In this document: in pieces, positions 45,018 through 54,980 of the stretch
How the letters are laid out: each line of letters starts with the position of its first letter
How positions within the stretch are numbered: the stretch's first letter is position 1
NCBI GenBank assembly: GCA_938014335.1
Contig: CALLRP010000012.1
Span: 1-64,000 of the forward strand
Reading direction: 5' to 3'
DNA: 64,000 nucleotides
Origin: an uncultured bacterium
GTDB lineage: Bacteria; Hydrogenedentota; Hydrogenedentia; Hydrogenedentales; Hydrogenedentaceae
Position numbers and translations under genes: made by a program
The notes under the pieces: model-generated
The model's database searches: none
What the model saw: the letters and a program-made list of their open reading frames with translations, nothing else
Told to the model about the DNA's origin: nothing

Positions 45018-47276
45018 GTGACATACATCAATAGATGCAATACGCACACGATATTCAATCCCAAATTCAATATGTGTCTAATTTGGGGTATTGCTCTCCT
45101 TATTATTGGGATATTACTTCGTTTATATCGAATTTCGCAAGAGTCTATTTCTCTGGAGGAATATGCATGTATAGCTAATCTCAATATAAAGACCATACCT
45201 CATTTTATACACGAACAGAGGAATACCTATCCCTATGGGGGTATTTTATTTCCCCTCCTCCAGTATTTCTGGGGAAAATGCTTCGGGACAGGAATTGTTT
45301 CGCTACGCTTATTCAGTCTTTCTTTCTGGACAGCCGTTTATCTGATGTTTTGGGTTGCTTTGGACAGATTTGAAAAACAGAATAAATTACCTTCGGGAAG
45401 TAAGGTCATTGTCGCTATAGGATTGGTTTTATCGCCTTCCCTCATTTTTGTCGGACAGGAAGCACGGATGTATATAGCATATCTCTTCTTTATCTGGCTC
45501 TCCTTCTTCCTGTTTGTAGAAGTAATTGAAAATGTTTCAAATAAAAAATTAATTATCTGGTGGATTATTACTAATCAATTGTTATTATGGACACATCATA
45601 TTGGGGTGATAGTATGGACCACAGAATTTTTACTATTACTCATAATAAATTTCAAAAACAAAGGTTATTTGAAGAAAGCAGTATTTCTTGTAGCCATTCA
45701 TTCTTTATTACTACTTCCATGGTTCGTGTGGATACTTACGATCCCATCTCAACCCGCAGAATTGCACCGATATTATTTAAAACCATCATTATGGCAACTC
45801 CTGTCTTTTCCTTTTGTCCTTAACCTCCCGGGAAAAGGAGGAATATGTCCAGTAGGTATTGTTCAGCCATGGCAATATTCAACCACATGGTTTCCTGCTT
45901 TTTTACATCACTCACAAATAGGTTTTGAGTTCGCTCTGCTCCTTTTTTCAGCGTTAGGTCTTTTAGGGTTACTATACGGATATATTCAAACTTGGATAAA
46001 GAAAGAAAGTTTCCATCGGATGCCTCTTTTACTTCTGTCTTTGTTTATCATTCCCCCTCTTTTATTGTTCCTTCTTGCACGATTAGGTCCTCCCATTTTT
46101 ACCACAAGATATATTGTTTTCCTCATCCCATTGCATTTTATTGGATTGGGATACTTTCTTCCCCAAACAAGAAAGATTCTTTCATCATTTTTAATCGCTC
46201 TTCTTGTAATGGTGCTTCTTTATCCTATCGGCATCATGACACAAAGTTCGTGGCGTATGGACTGGAAAGGTGTAGGTAAAACTATCTCAGAGAATTCAAA
46301 GGCACAGGATTTAGTCATTCTTCGAGACCCCTTCTGGATGCCGATGTTCAAACTTAATAATACAAATATTTCTATCTCGGTAAGTGATGCATATACAGAA
46401 GAGGGTTTGATAGAGCTGGCAAAGGTTTATTTTATGGCTCTGGGTAAACAGGAAAATAAACATGTAAAAGTATGGCTTATAATACCGGATGTTTATGGAA
46501 CAGGTTTGAATACATTTCCTATGTTATTAAAACAACACGGTTTTCCCTTCTTTGTCCAGGTCTTCCCGGGGGAACAGAGAATATACCTTTATCGAGTATC
46601 CCCACCCCAAGATGTGTTGCAACAGGACATATTCACAGTAAATATAGAAATTAATAAATTAATAAGAAAAATTTTCAAGGAGGGAAATCCTCTAACAGAA
46701 AAATTTTATCAGCAACACCGCTATGAACATGATCGAACTCTATTTCACTTTATTCGTTGTGCTATAGAACTGGCAAAACATAAAAAACATAAACAGGCAG
46801 GGTACTTATTAAAGAGTGCATGGGAACGAAACCCAAATCTGATCATTCAGACTTACGAAGTATTTTCTCCAGCAGTAAATTTTGAGAGAGAGTGCAGATT
46901 GTTGGATTCTGCAAACTCAAAAAAAGATTTGACGGTACTGTTCTGGAATGGTGTAAAGTGCTTTTCCGAACATGATTATGTAGGAGCAATCCCCTATTTT
47001 TCAGAGTTAGTAAATAAATATGATACAGAACCTTTATTCTGGTGGTTTTTGGCTCAAACCTGTGATAAAATTTCCCGAATAGACGAGGCAAACTGGAGTT
47101 GGACGATGCTATTCCATCTTCAGCCCGTTTTACCTCTGGGTTGGCACTTTATATACCATCCCTCTGCAATTACCTGCGATAAAACTGCTGTCGAAAATGC
47201 TTTTCGTAGAGCCGAAATATTACAAATCGTAACCGAACATCTCATTAGCGGTATAGATTACTCTCTATTAAAATAA
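45018..47276 (+). CDS. Large polytopic GT-C-like membrane protein (second)
   Basis: The 752-residue protein resembles dolichyl-phosphate-mannose/ArnT-type GT-C enzymes: about ten helices between 20 and 400, with a first periplasmic loop RISQESISLEEYACI, where the usual catalytic D/E pair appears as Glu residues. A C-terminal soluble part (about 500-752) has repeat-like helices resembling TPR (FWNGVKCFSEHDYVGAIPYF). A GTG at 45018 behind AGAGG is the start chosen; ATG 45072 is possible. It is convergent with the third GT-C-like gene, only 2 bp apart. Confidence 0.7.
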   Translation: MTYINRCNTHTIFNPKFNMCLIWGIALLIIGILLRLYRISQESISLEEYACIANLNIKTIPHFIHEQRNTYPYGGILFPLLQYFWGKCFGTGIVSLRLFSLSFWTAVYLMFWVALDRFEKQNKLPSGSKVIVAIGLVLSPSLIFVGQEARMYIAYLFFIWLSFFLFVEVIENVSNKKLIIWWIITNQLLLWTHHIGVIVWTTEFLLLLIINFKNKGYLKKAVFLVAIHSLLLLPWFVWILTIPSQPAELHRYYLKPSLWQLLSFPFVLNLPGKGGICPVGIVQPWQYSTTWFPAFLHHSQIGFEFALLLFSALGLLGLLYGYIQTWIKKESFHRMPLLLLSLFIIPPLLLFLLARLGPPIFTTRYIVFLIPLHFIGLGYFLPQTRKILSSFLIALLVMVLLYPIGIMTQSSWRMDWKGVGKTISENSKAQDLVILRDPFWMPMFKLNNTNISISVSDAYTEEGLIELAKVYFMALGKQENKHVKVWLIIPDVYGTGLNTFPMLLKQHGFPFFVQVFPGEQRIYLYRVSPPQDVLQQDIFTVNIEINKLIRKIFKEGNPLTEKFYQQHRYEHDRTLFHFIRCAIELAKHKKHKQAGYLLKSAWERNPNLIIQTYEVFSPAVNFERECRLLDSANSKKDLTVLFWNGVKCFSEHDYVGAIPYFSELVNKYDTEPLFWWFLAQTCDKISRIDEANWSWTMLFHLQPVLPLGWHFIYHPSAITCDKTAVENAFRRAEILQIVTEHLISGIDYSLLK

Positions 47277-47278
47277 AT

Positions 47279-48982
47279 TTAAGGTACTTTGTATATCACG
47301 ACCTGATGATCTTCATAACATTGGTGAAGTTTTTTTAGTTTGTTCATGGAGGATTTATTTTCATCATCTTGTCGCAAAAGAATATATTTCACATTTTTTT
47401 GCTGACAGAAAGCGAGAAAGTCTGTATATCTTTGTTCGCGGAAGGCAGTCCAGGTGTAATTAAGAAACTCTATTTGGGGGGCTATATCATAATAGGGGTT
47501 CATATAAAACATTAGGGCATAAATTAACTTTCGACCGGCTGGCATAACCGTCCAAAGACCGGTAACTTCATCACATAAAAATATATCTTCAGGAGAGGTA
47601 TTATTAAGTATCCATTTATAAACCGAATCATATCGGACGACTTCATGCACCAATTTATTTTCTTCCCTCCCACGGTAAATTTCATGCAGTGGGGGAATAG
47701 GTCTTTTTAATGTGGCTATACCTGTTAGAAAAATTAATGAAAGAATAAGAAAATAAGTCCCTTTCAGAAACCAGGGATGAATACTCCATCGTTGGAAAGA
47801 TTGAACCATGCTATTCGCTAACTGAAGGGAGCCATAGGCAAACCAGAATCCTGTCAAGGCATGGGCAGACATGAAAACATGATGAGGTGGAAAAAATGAA
47901 GGGATAGGATACCTAAAACAATATAAGAATTGGCATATTATTTGTTGTACTATCAGTAAAAAGACAACAATAGTCCAGTATTTTAACCACCATAATTCTC
48001 TCTTTTCCCAGTGAATAAAGAAGAAAACAAAAGAAATAACTCCAATTGTAGTGAAACCATTGGCACTTTTTAGGAGAGTGGAAGGTAAATTATTCCATTC
48101 AAGTGCTGGGGTTAGATATAAAGAAGGATGTGGATTGTGAACGATAAACTGATACCGCATAAGAATAGGAAACCAGTAAGGGGCACTTACTACGAGGGCT
48201 ATGCCGAAGAGGAGGCCCACCTTTATGAGAAAAAAAAGAAGCTCCTTTTGGGTAGAATTGCGATATAGATGAATCAACTGAACAAGGGTGTATATACCCA
48301 TAATTAGACTCGCTTCTACCAAAATAGCGGTATGTGTAAGAAAACCTAACCCTAAAAATAACCCACAAAAAATTGCATAAATTATTTTTCTCTTTTCAGC
48401 ATAAAGGATAAACATCAAGAGTGTGAGAAAGAAAAAGCTTTTGCCCCAGTGAGGAGCCAATAACCATGGAGAATAAGTAGAATAGATCCATTCCGGAAGA
48501 TAAGGATGTCTTGCGAAAATGGTGTAGGTTAAAACTAAAAAACCTGCCCATGGTCCCCATCGGTTCCATGCTAACAATAACATGGTAATAGGTAATAACA
48601 ATTGCAGAAAAGGACCTATTCGCATACAGGTTTCAGGTAGAGGCTTATGCAGTATTTGACTGAATAAAGCCAGCACAGCACCCGTAAGAGGGTTATACCA
48701 ATTGATTTCACCTTTCAGAATAGGGTCCTCCGGATAAGTTTTATCAAGTATCGTTTGTGCAATACCTATATCGCGGAGTGTATCCCAATTAAAGGGCCAA
48801 AAAAAAGGGTTTGAACTAACAATTCCTATCCACAAAACAAAAGAAAGAAATATTCCACACAACATTAATGCCATTAATCTATCAATAATGCCTGTAGAAA
48901 TTTGTGAAGAAGTATGAAGAGAATTTTTTCTACAATTATTCGTTGAAATTGCCTGTATCATTACTTCGATGTGAGAATTCAT
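47279..48982 (-). CDS. Large polytopic GT-C-like membrane protein (third)
   Basis: The 567-residue protein has a hydrophilic N-terminus (1-32), about eleven membrane helices, and a short soluble C-terminal domain with EFLNYTWTAFREQRY. The first loop contains FNWDTLRDIGIAQ, which provides the Asp pair expected for a GT-C active site. It is likely a polyprenyl-phosphate-sugar-dependent transferase in the inner membrane. It opposes the preceding GT-C-like gene and lies 24 bp from ispA, with which it is co-directional, so it may share the xseA-xseB-ispA transcript. Confidence 0.68.
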   Translation of the reverse strand: MNSHIEVMIQAISTNNCRKNSLHTSSQISTGIIDRLMALMLCGIFLSFVLWIGIVSSNPFFWPFNWDTLRDIGIAQTILDKTYPEDPILKGEINWYNPLTGAVLALFSQILHKPLPETCMRIGPFLQLLLPITMLLLAWNRWGPWAGFLVLTYTIFARHPYLPEWIYSTYSPWLLAPHWGKSFFFLTLLMFILYAEKRKIIYAIFCGLFLGLGFLTHTAILVEASLIMGIYTLVQLIHLYRNSTQKELLFFLIKVGLLFGIALVVSAPYWFPILMRYQFIVHNPHPSLYLTPALEWNNLPSTLLKSANGFTTIGVISFVFFFIHWEKRELWWLKYWTIVVFLLIVQQIICQFLYCFRYPIPSFFPPHHVFMSAHALTGFWFAYGSLQLANSMVQSFQRWSIHPWFLKGTYFLILSLIFLTGIATLKRPIPPLHEIYRGREENKLVHEVVRYDSVYKWILNNTSPEDIFLCDEVTGLWTVMPAGRKLIYALMFYMNPYYDIAPQIEFLNYTWTAFREQRYTDFLAFCQQKNVKYILLRQDDENKSSMNKLKKLHQCYEDHQVVIYKVP

Positions 48983-49006
48983 TTCTATAATTATTTAATC
49001 CATATA

Positions 49007-49909
49007 TTAGTGATTGCGCAATAACATATACATTGCTAATTGTCGAAATACCTCTGCTTTTTCTCCAAAACATTCCAGAGCTGAAATGGCTTTATGGGTT
49101 TGTTCTAATGCTAATTTCTGGGTTTGCTCTAAACCCAACAAGGCAGGATAGGTTGATTTTTTATGCTCCGTATCACTCCCTACAGGTTTACCTAAAGTTT
49201 TTTCATCCCCTGTTACATTCAGAATATCATCAACAATTTGGAAAGCTAAACCTAAATGGTTTCCATATTCTGTTATGGCATTTAATCCCTCAGGGGACGC
49301 ATTTGAAAGCAATGCCCCACAGCGTAGCGAAGCACAAATTAAAGCTCCGGTTTTTTTCCGATGGATTTCCTGTAATATGTTTATGGGAACAACTTTTCCC
49401 TCTGACTGTATATCTAAATACTGTCCTCCGACCATACCGTTTACACCAGCGGAATGGGCTACTTCAACAACTACTTCTGCATTTCCTGTGCTTGCCAGTA
49501 GTTCAAACGCCAATGTAAGCAGTCCGTCCCCTGCAAGGAGTGCGACTGCCTCACCATATACCTTGTGTAATGTTGGCTTTCCCCGACGAAAATCGTCATT
49601 ATCTAATGCGGGTAGGTCATCATGTATAAGGGAATAGGTATGGATCATCTCAATAGCACATGCGGAGGGTATTACCTTTTGAATATCTCCACCAAATAAC
49701 TCTGCTGACCCCAATACCAGTGCCGGACGAAGTCGTTTTCCTCCTGCAAATAGACTGTATCCCATTGCTTCAATAAGTCCCGTGTCGGGACATTGGAGTT
49801 GTTCTAAATATCTTCGGAGAGCCTCTTCTGTTTGGTTTCCTTTCTCTGTAAGAAATTGCTCTACCTGTTCCATGTTACATTTATTTTTCAATTCCTCAAA
49901 AATATTCAT
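49007..49909 (-). CDS. ispA: Polyprenyl (farnesyl/geranyl) diphosphate synthase
   Basis: This isoprenyl synthase condenses IPP with allylic diphosphates. The first Asp-rich motif is DDLPALDNDDFRRGKPT (about 85-101), the second is QIVDDILNVTGD, where the last Asp of DDxxD is Asn. GGKRLRP (about 55-61) binds substrate. 300 residues is typical of the IspA short-chain class. The ATG overlaps the xseB stop (TAATG), the usual xseA-xseB-ispA order. No dxs follows in this window. Confidence 0.93.
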   Translation of the reverse strand: MNIFEELKNKCNMEQVEQFLTEKGNQTEEALRRYLEQLQCPDTGLIEAMGYSLFAGGKRLRPALVLGSAELFGGDIQKVIPSACAIEMIHTYSLIHDDLPALDNDDFRRGKPTLHKVYGEAVALLAGDGLLTLAFELLASTGNAEVVVEVAHSAGVNGMVGGQYLDIQSEGKVVPINILQEIHRKKTGALICASLRCGALLSNASPEGLNAITEYGNHLGLAFQIVDDILNVTGDEKTLGKPVGSDTEHKKSTYPALLGLEQTQKLALEQTHKAISALECFGEKAEVFRQLAMYMLLRNH

Positions 49910-50286
49910 TAGAAAGGCAGGTCCTCATTAATATCGGTTTCCGGGGGAATTTCTTTATTGCTCGATTTTTTAGTTTTCGATGGAGTAGGTTTTTCCGATG
50001 TTGTTTGTCGAGGCGAAGACATCCACTCCTCGTTATCAGCTTCAGACAATTCAAAGGGGTGGGCTTCCACTTCACCCTCTTCATTCTTCAACAAAATTTC
50101 TATTTTCCGTTCCGCTTCAGAGAGGGCTTTTTCACATTGCCTTGCGAGACGAATCCCTTCTTCAAACTGTTTAAGGGCATCTTCTAATGTAAGTTCCCCT
50201 TTTTCCAGATTTTGAACAATCTGCTCTAATTTTTCTAAATTTTTCTCAAAGTTTCCATGAGTGGGTTTTTCTTGTTTCTCTTTCAT
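49909..50286 (-). CDS. xseB: Exodeoxyribonuclease VII small subunit with C-terminal extension
   Basis: XseB binds XseA to form ExoVII, a single-strand-specific nuclease. Residues 12-70 match the family: [20 protein letters not shown] and then [22 protein letters not shown], given here in parts. The remaining about 50 residues are acidic, Ser/Pro-rich and probably disordered, making it (125 aa) longer than the usual 70-80. It overlaps xseA by 4 bp and ispA by 1 base. Confidence 0.93.
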   Translation of the reverse strand: MKEKQEKPTHGNFEKNLEKLEQIVQNLEKGELTLEDALKQFEEGIRLARQCEKALSEAERKIEILLKNEEGEVEAHPFELSEADNEEWMSSPRQTTSEKPTPSKTKKSSNKEIPPETDINEDLPF

Positions 50287-51656
50287 GGTTGGCTTTCCTT
50301 TTTATGTTCAACAGTCTTTATGATAGCATCTGCACTTCCATCTGTAAACTGCATTTTAACAGAATTCCCTATATCTAATTGTTCTACACAACGAACCAGT
50401 TTATGTCCAGGTTCGAGCCAAACAAGTGAATAGCCCCGTCCTAACACCTTCAAAGGACTGAGAGTATCCAGTTTCGCTATTGAAAAGGAATACTTTGACT
50501 TTATTGCTTGTAATAGAACATTTATTTTTTGCTCCAATTGTTTTCGGATGAAATCTAATTTCTCTTTTTGGACTTTAATTCGCGATTGAGGAGACATAAT
50601 TTGTAATGCATACTTTGCTTTCTGTATTCGCGAGTGCAAAGTCTCGCGTTCCCATTCCCACCAGTCTTCTAACTGGTTTCTGCAATCTATTAGCCTAAGC
50701 ATGTATTCACGAATAAAATTTTTTATACTTTGAAATCCACGATGTTGTTGAGCCATTTCAATCCGATGACGATATAACTGAACGGTTTGTTTGATGGCTC
50801 GCAGTAATTGCTGTTTCCGTGTCTGTATATTTTCCCACAATACAGTCTGGTCTTGTATTACCATTTCGGCCGCTGCAGACGGAGTAGGTGCGCGAACATC
50901 CGCCGAAAAGTCTGTCAATGTAAAATCAATTTCATGCCCCACAGCAGAGATAATAGGGGTCCTTGCCTCATATACCGCACGAACTACAATCTCTTCATTA
51001 AAGGACCAGAGGTCCTCAATCGAACCCCCTCCACGACCCACAATGATTACATCTACACCATATTGGTCTAAAAAACGAATACCTTCTACAATTTCCCCAC
51101 TGGCTCCGTCGCCTTGTACTCGTGCAGGATAAAGGACCACATGGATATTCGCAAAACGACGCGATAACACCTTTAAAATATCCCGTATCGCTGCGCCCGA
51201 TGGCGATGTAACAATTCCTATTTTCTTCGGTAAAAGGGGTAATTCCTTTTTATGAGCGGGATCAAACAGACCTTCTGCTTCTAATTTCTTCTTCAATTGC
51301 TCAAAGGCTAACTGAAGGGCTCCGACCCCCTTCGGTTCCATTTGCTCCACGATGATTTGATGAGTTCCCCGCTTTTCATATACCGTAATCTGTCCAAAAA
51401 CAAGAACTTCCATCCCATTTTCAGGTTGGAATTTTACATTTTGTAAATAACCACGAAACATGGCGGAGGTAATTTCACTGTCTGCATCCTTTAATGTGAA
51501 ATAAGCATGTCCTGACGGAGCCACACGCCAGTTGGATATTTCCCCGGATAACCAGATATAACCTATCTTCTCTTCCAATAGTTTTCGAATTTCTCGGTTT
51601 AATTCCGATACGGACCAAATACGCCTTTGCTCTATATTCAGTATTTCAGATGTCAC
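50283..51656 (-). CDS. xseA: Exodeoxyribonuclease VII large subunit
   Basis: XseA is the catalytic subunit of ExoVII. The N-terminal OB fold has [20 protein letters not shown] (about 38-57), the nuclease domain [15 protein letters not shown] (about 147-161) and [16 protein letters not shown] (about 206-221), then a long coiled-coil region (about 270-400) and a final LGRGYSLV motif. The 457 residues are normal. The start is a GTG behind AAAGG. A divergent lipoprotein gene begins 112 bp away. Confidence 0.95.
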   Translation of the reverse strand: MTSEILNIEQRRIWSVSELNREIRKLLEEKIGYIWLSGEISNWRVAPSGHAYFTLKDADSEITSAMFRGYLQNVKFQPENGMEVLVFGQITVYEKRGTHQIIVEQMEPKGVGALQLAFEQLKKKLEAEGLFDPAHKKELPLLPKKIGIVTSPSGAAIRDILKVLSRRFANIHVVLYPARVQGDGASGEIVEGIRFLDQYGVDVIIVGRGGGSIEDLWSFNEEIVVRAVYEARTPIISAVGHEIDFTLTDFSADVRAPTPSAAAEMVIQDQTVLWENIQTRKQQLLRAIKQTVQLYRHRIEMAQQHRGFQSIKNFIREYMLRLIDCRNQLEDWWEWERETLHSRIQKAKYALQIMSPQSRIKVQKEKLDFIRKQLEQKINVLLQAIKSKYSFSIAKLDTLSPLKVLGRGYSLVWLEPGHKLVRCVEQLDIGNSVKMQFTDGSADAIIKTVEHKKESQP

Positions 51657-51768
51657 CCGACCTTTACCTTTTTTTTCGTTTTTTAATTGAAAGGGATTTA
51701 ATTATAATGTGTTTATATAAATAATTACCAAAATGATTGCGAATTATAGAAAAATAAAAAGGTATCTT

Positions 51769-52476
51769 ATGAAATATCATAAAATTTTTTTACAATATGT
51801 ATCATCGAAGGGTTTCTTTTTTTTAACCATCATAAGTCTTATTTTAATAATCTTGGGAACAGCCTGCCGTCCCAAAGAACCTCAAAAACCCGCTGAAGTA
51901 CCTAAAACCAGAGAGGATTTTGTAAAACAATTAAAAGAGATACTCGCTCCTCTCCGAGCATGTATCCCTTTCACTCCAGAGCTCAATCCCCCTTTTCTTC
52001 GTGAAGAGATTAGAATTCAGGTAGTACGTAATATGTATGATTTTGTCCAAAATAATTCTGAAAATCCATTAGCCCAAGAAGCCTTTAAAGAAGTGGCAAA
52101 AGAAGTTGCGCAATGGGCACGAATTGCCAAAGATAACAACCGATGGGTTCTCGCTCTGGCATGCATTGATATATATGAAATATTAGGAGCAAGAAGTGAA
52201 GCACTACGACGGTTACGAATGAGAGGGGAACAACTCATTGCTCAGCCGAAGATCTTTGTGCGGGGTTTCCTCGATGATAAAAATACAGGGCAAACCACTA
52301 TTTTTGTGGAAATTATTAATCGTATCACGGGAGAAAGAAAACGCGTTGCAGCACGCGTCGGCGATGAATTTGATAATATTCGTGTAGTAGAAATTATCCC
52401 CTATAAAAACATTGTTCGTTTTGAATACATACCTATTGAAGGGATGTTCATTGATGTCGAAGGACCCAAATTTTAA
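51769..52476 (+). CDS. Hypothetical lipoprotein
   Basis: From ATG 51769 (AAAGG 6 nt upstream) the product has 235 residues: a basic N-terminus, a hydrophobic segment (about 14-29), and a lipobox-like LGTAC with Cys at about 33. The mature part is helical (about 45-160), then beta-like with RGFLDDKNTGQTTIFVEI and a C-terminal motif FEYIPIEGMFIDVEGP. I do not recognise the family. An upstream ATG at 51733 would lengthen the N-region. It is convergent with the UroD-like gene. Confidence 0.65.
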   Translation: MKYHKIFLQYVSSKGFFFLTIISLILIILGTACRPKEPQKPAEVPKTREDFVKQLKEILAPLRACIPFTPELNPPFLREEIRIQVVRNMYDFVQNNSENPLAQEAFKEVAKEVAQWARIAKDNNRWVLALACIDIYEILGARSEALRRLRMRGEQLIAQPKIFVRGFLDDKNTGQTTIFVEIINRITGERKRVAARVGDEFDNIRVVEIIPYKNIVRFEYIPIEGMFIDVEGPKF

Positions 52477-52509
52477 TCTAATGTTTTAAAATTCTTTTTA
52501 TTCTTTTTG

Positions 52510-53655
52510 TTATCTATACACACAGGAATGTCCTTCTCCTGCATAAGCACGAATAAGCTCCCTATCTGCATCAAAGAAATGGTCAGACGGGGAGAGAATA
52601 TAGCCCCCTCCTTCCCCCGCTTCTTCAAAGCATCGGCGGACCGCCTTGCGTGTTTCTTCCGGGGTGCAATCTAAAAAATAATGATATTGGTCAAATCCAC
52701 CAATAAGACAAACCTTATCTCCTACCCTTTTTTTTACTTCTCCAAGGTTTACATCTCCGCCCATAGCAGGTGGGGTTAGTGTTTCAATAGCATCCGGTTT
52801 CATGCTAACAATCAATTCGAGAATGGGCATCATCCCTCCACAGGTATGATAAACTATTTTCTGCCCCTGGCGATGTGCCTCCTCTATTAAAACAGCGTCA
52901 TATGGAGCGACAAACTCTTCAAAAATCTGCGGTGAAATGACCGTTGAAGATGCATCCCCTCCCCCTAATTCTAAAATATCGAATTTTGCTCCGCTCAGTG
53001 TGCGGATAGTTTCCCATTTCCTTTCCCGCAGTATAGACAAAAATTCATGCACCCATTCAGGGTCGTCTAATGCAGACATGATCATATTTTCAATACCAAA
53101 CATACATACGGAGTCTTGCCAACAACCTGGTTGACCAAACACATCAAAGCAAGGCATAATCGTTCCACGAACCAACCCCCGTTCTCCAAATAGCTCCGCA
53201 GAATTATTGATGATTTCAATATCATATACCGGTCGAGGCATATATTGAAGCAATTCGATATCTGATTTCTTCTTAATAGGATGTTCCAGTAGCCAAACTG
53301 TATACTCATTGAACTGACGAATGGAGCTTAGGTCCCCCTTGGGTGTATGAATTATAAGTCTCTCCACAGGGAACCCTTTTATATGAGTAATCGTTTCAAC
53401 TTTTATTTGCCAACTATCCGATATAATAAATTGATGGTTTTCGTCCCAATATTCATTTCTTTGAGGATTCGGTTTTAGGGGTGCTAACCACAATATCGGG
53501 TCTAATTCAAAATAATCAAAAAAAGATTGCGCATCCATTCCCTGCATGTATGTATTCAAGAAATAGGGCATTACATGATGCGTTGTTATCGGCAAACGGT
53601 CTGCCTTCTGTCTATTTAATGCTGTAAGAAACCGCCTTTTAGCTGTCCATTCCAA
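52510..53655 (-). CDS. UroD-family methyltransferase-like protein (second)
   Basis: The 381-residue protein is a UroD-superfamily member of the long type often found in PVC bacteria and anaerobes. It has RRFLTALNRQKADRLP at the N-terminus, a barrel with FDILELGGGDASSTVI, and the HxC motif as YHTCGGMMP (about 270-278). The third Cys that completes the zinc site in MtaA-like proteins is missing; the corresponding region reads GYILSPSDHFF. So it may bind metal differently or be non-corrinoid. No corrinoid protein is near. A possible 52-codon reading frame lies 25 bp upstream. Confidence 0.8.
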   Translation of the reverse strand: MEWTAKRRFLTALNRQKADRLPITTHHVMPYFLNTYMQGMDAQSFFDYFELDPILWLAPLKPNPQRNEYWDENHQFIISDSWQIKVETITHIKGFPVERLIIHTPKGDLSSIRQFNEYTVWLLEHPIKKKSDIELLQYMPRPVYDIEIINNSAELFGERGLVRGTIMPCFDVFGQPGCWQDSVCMFGIENMIMSALDDPEWVHEFLSILRERKWETIRTLSGAKFDILELGGGDASSTVISPQIFEEFVAPYDAVLIEEAHRQGQKIVYHTCGGMMPILELIVSMKPDAIETLTPPAMGGDVNLGEVKKRVGDKVCLIGGFDQYHYFLDCTPEETRKAVRRCFEEAGEGGGYILSPSDHFFDADRELIRAYAGEGHSCVYR

Positions 53656-53680
53656 AGTTAAAATCCTTGTTTTTCATAAT

Positions 53681-53839
53681 CTATACCATTCCATTAATTA
53701 ACTTCATTTTATCAAAGATAGTGAATAATTTCAGAAATTTTATAAAAGGAGCATTTTCCCCACAGTAAAAGTAGCCCCATACATCTCCTTTTTTATCATC
53801 AAGATGCAAAATTAGTATTGGGGAGCGTCTTGCACCCAT
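53681..53839 (-). CDS. Candidate small protein, 52 aa
   Basis: A complete small reading frame starts at ATG 53839 with GAGAGGTG about 5 nt upstream and ends at TAG 53681-53683, 25 bp before the UroD-like gene on the same strand. The peptide has LDDKKGDVWGYFYCGENAPF (about 13-32), with no signal peptide. A second open frame on the same strand, 53799-53915, overlaps it and reads like protein too (EVSSASYREVKDGC), so these may be halves of one frameshifted gene or chance. No family is recognised. Confidence 0.33.
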   Translation of the reverse strand: MGARRSPILILHLDDKKGDVWGYFYCGENAPFIKFLKLFTIFDKMKLINGMV

Positions 53840-54086
53840 CTTTCACCTCTCGATAAGATGCCGACGACACTTCATTCACCTCATTCGTTGTAAAAAAAAT
53901 TACCACAAATAACATGGAATTAAAATCGAAATATCTTTAAAGGGAACCCAATTGGCACCTATAAGTTGTGCTATATACGAGTTAAATGATGGAATAAATT
54001 TTTAATAAATTTGAAGGCTATATTAATAGTATGCTCTGTAATCGTAAAAATTGTTATTTTATATGAAATCAAATGGAGAACTTTTT
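53840..54086. other. Intergenic stretch before the metallophosphoesterase gene
   Basis: Apart from the overlapping minus-strand frame ending at 53915, nothing clear is seen here. The sequence is AT-rich towards 54086 and must hold the promoter of the phosphoesterase gene; no consensus pair of boxes was found by eye. Confidence 0.3.
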
Positions 54087-54887
54087 GTGAGCCAAATAAA
54101 ACAAATTCTGTTTACTTTAATAATAATTGTGTCCTTCATAACTTCTGCCCAGGCAGAGGAGGTTTCGTTCGTAGTGGTGTCGGATTTGCATTTAGCGGAA
54201 AAGGAAGGGGTTAAAAATTTTACTGTGTTTATAAAACAGATAGATGAATTAAATCCCAAGCCTGATTTCGTTGTGGTGACAGGTGATATTCATGCTAAAG
54301 AGTTTGAAAAAGTGTTTAATGAATTAAAGCCAACAATACCGTTTCATGTAGTTTTTGGAAACCACGAAAAGAGAGGAGATAGAAAAATATTAGCAAAAAT
54401 GTTTCCACAAGATTTTGTGGATAACGATTTTTATTCTTTCGTTTATAAACATATTAAATGTATTGTTATTTGTGATGCAATAGATATGGGAGACCATGTT
54501 GGTCATTTTGAATCGGAGGGAATTAAAGGGCAGGAACAACAAGTATGGTTCGAAAAAGAATTAAATGTAGATAGAAAACGGTATCCTTTTGTGTTCCTGT
54601 TTTCCCATATTCCGCCTAATCCAGCGGGTAAAGCGGAAACTATGTATCTTTCTACTAACGACCAGAAAGCCCTCCGTGAAATTTTTTTGAAATATAAACC
54701 GAATGCGATGTTTTGTGGTCATCTGCACAAAAAACAATCATTTGAGATAGAAAATGTCCCTATTTTTATTCTTCCTTCTTTAAACTGGAATTTTGAGGAT
54801 AATCCAGCAGGTTTCTATCATATCAAGGCGCAAGGGAATGGATATGATGTAGATTTTATCTCATTAAATATTCCTGCAGAAAAGTAG
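54087..54887 (+). CDS. Secreted metallophosphoesterase
   Basis: The calcineurin-like fold is shown by VSDLHLAE (Asp, His), VVTGDIHAKE (Asp), FGNHEKRG (Asn, His), FSHIPPNP (His) and FCGHLHKK (His, His), all binuclear metal ligands in order. From GTG 54087 (GGAG about 8 nt upstream) the product has 266 residues and a clean signal peptide ending SAQAEE, so it is periplasmic. Upstream ATG 54063 and TTG 54051 give less typical N-termini. Substrate is unknown; phosphodiesters or nucleotides are usual. Confidence 0.85.
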   Translation: MSQIKQILFTLIIIVSFITSAQAEEVSFVVVSDLHLAEKEGVKNFTVFIKQIDELNPKPDFVVVTGDIHAKEFEKVFNELKPTIPFHVVFGNHEKRGDRKILAKMFPQDFVDNDFYSFVYKHIKCIVICDAIDMGDHVGHFESEGIKGQEQQVWFEKELNVDRKRYPFVFLFSHIPPNPAGKAETMYLSTNDQKALREIFLKYKPNAMFCGHLHKKQSFEIENVPIFILPSLNWNFEDNPAGFYHIKAQGNGYDVDFISLNIPAEK

Positions 54888-54980
54888 AAATTTAAATCAT
54901 ATATTCATTTTATTTATATTATATCCATTCCCTTTTAGAATTGTTTTCAAGTAACTTAAAAAAGGAAAAGGAGTAGTGTT

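Noticed and set aside
44586..45047. Minus-strand frame of 153 codons spanning the end of the first GT-C-like gene
   Set aside because: Overlaps a well supported coding region for half its length and has no recognisable domain.
49033..49518. Plus-strand frame of 161 codons opposite ispA
   Set aside because: Shadow of a gene with both Asp-rich motifs.
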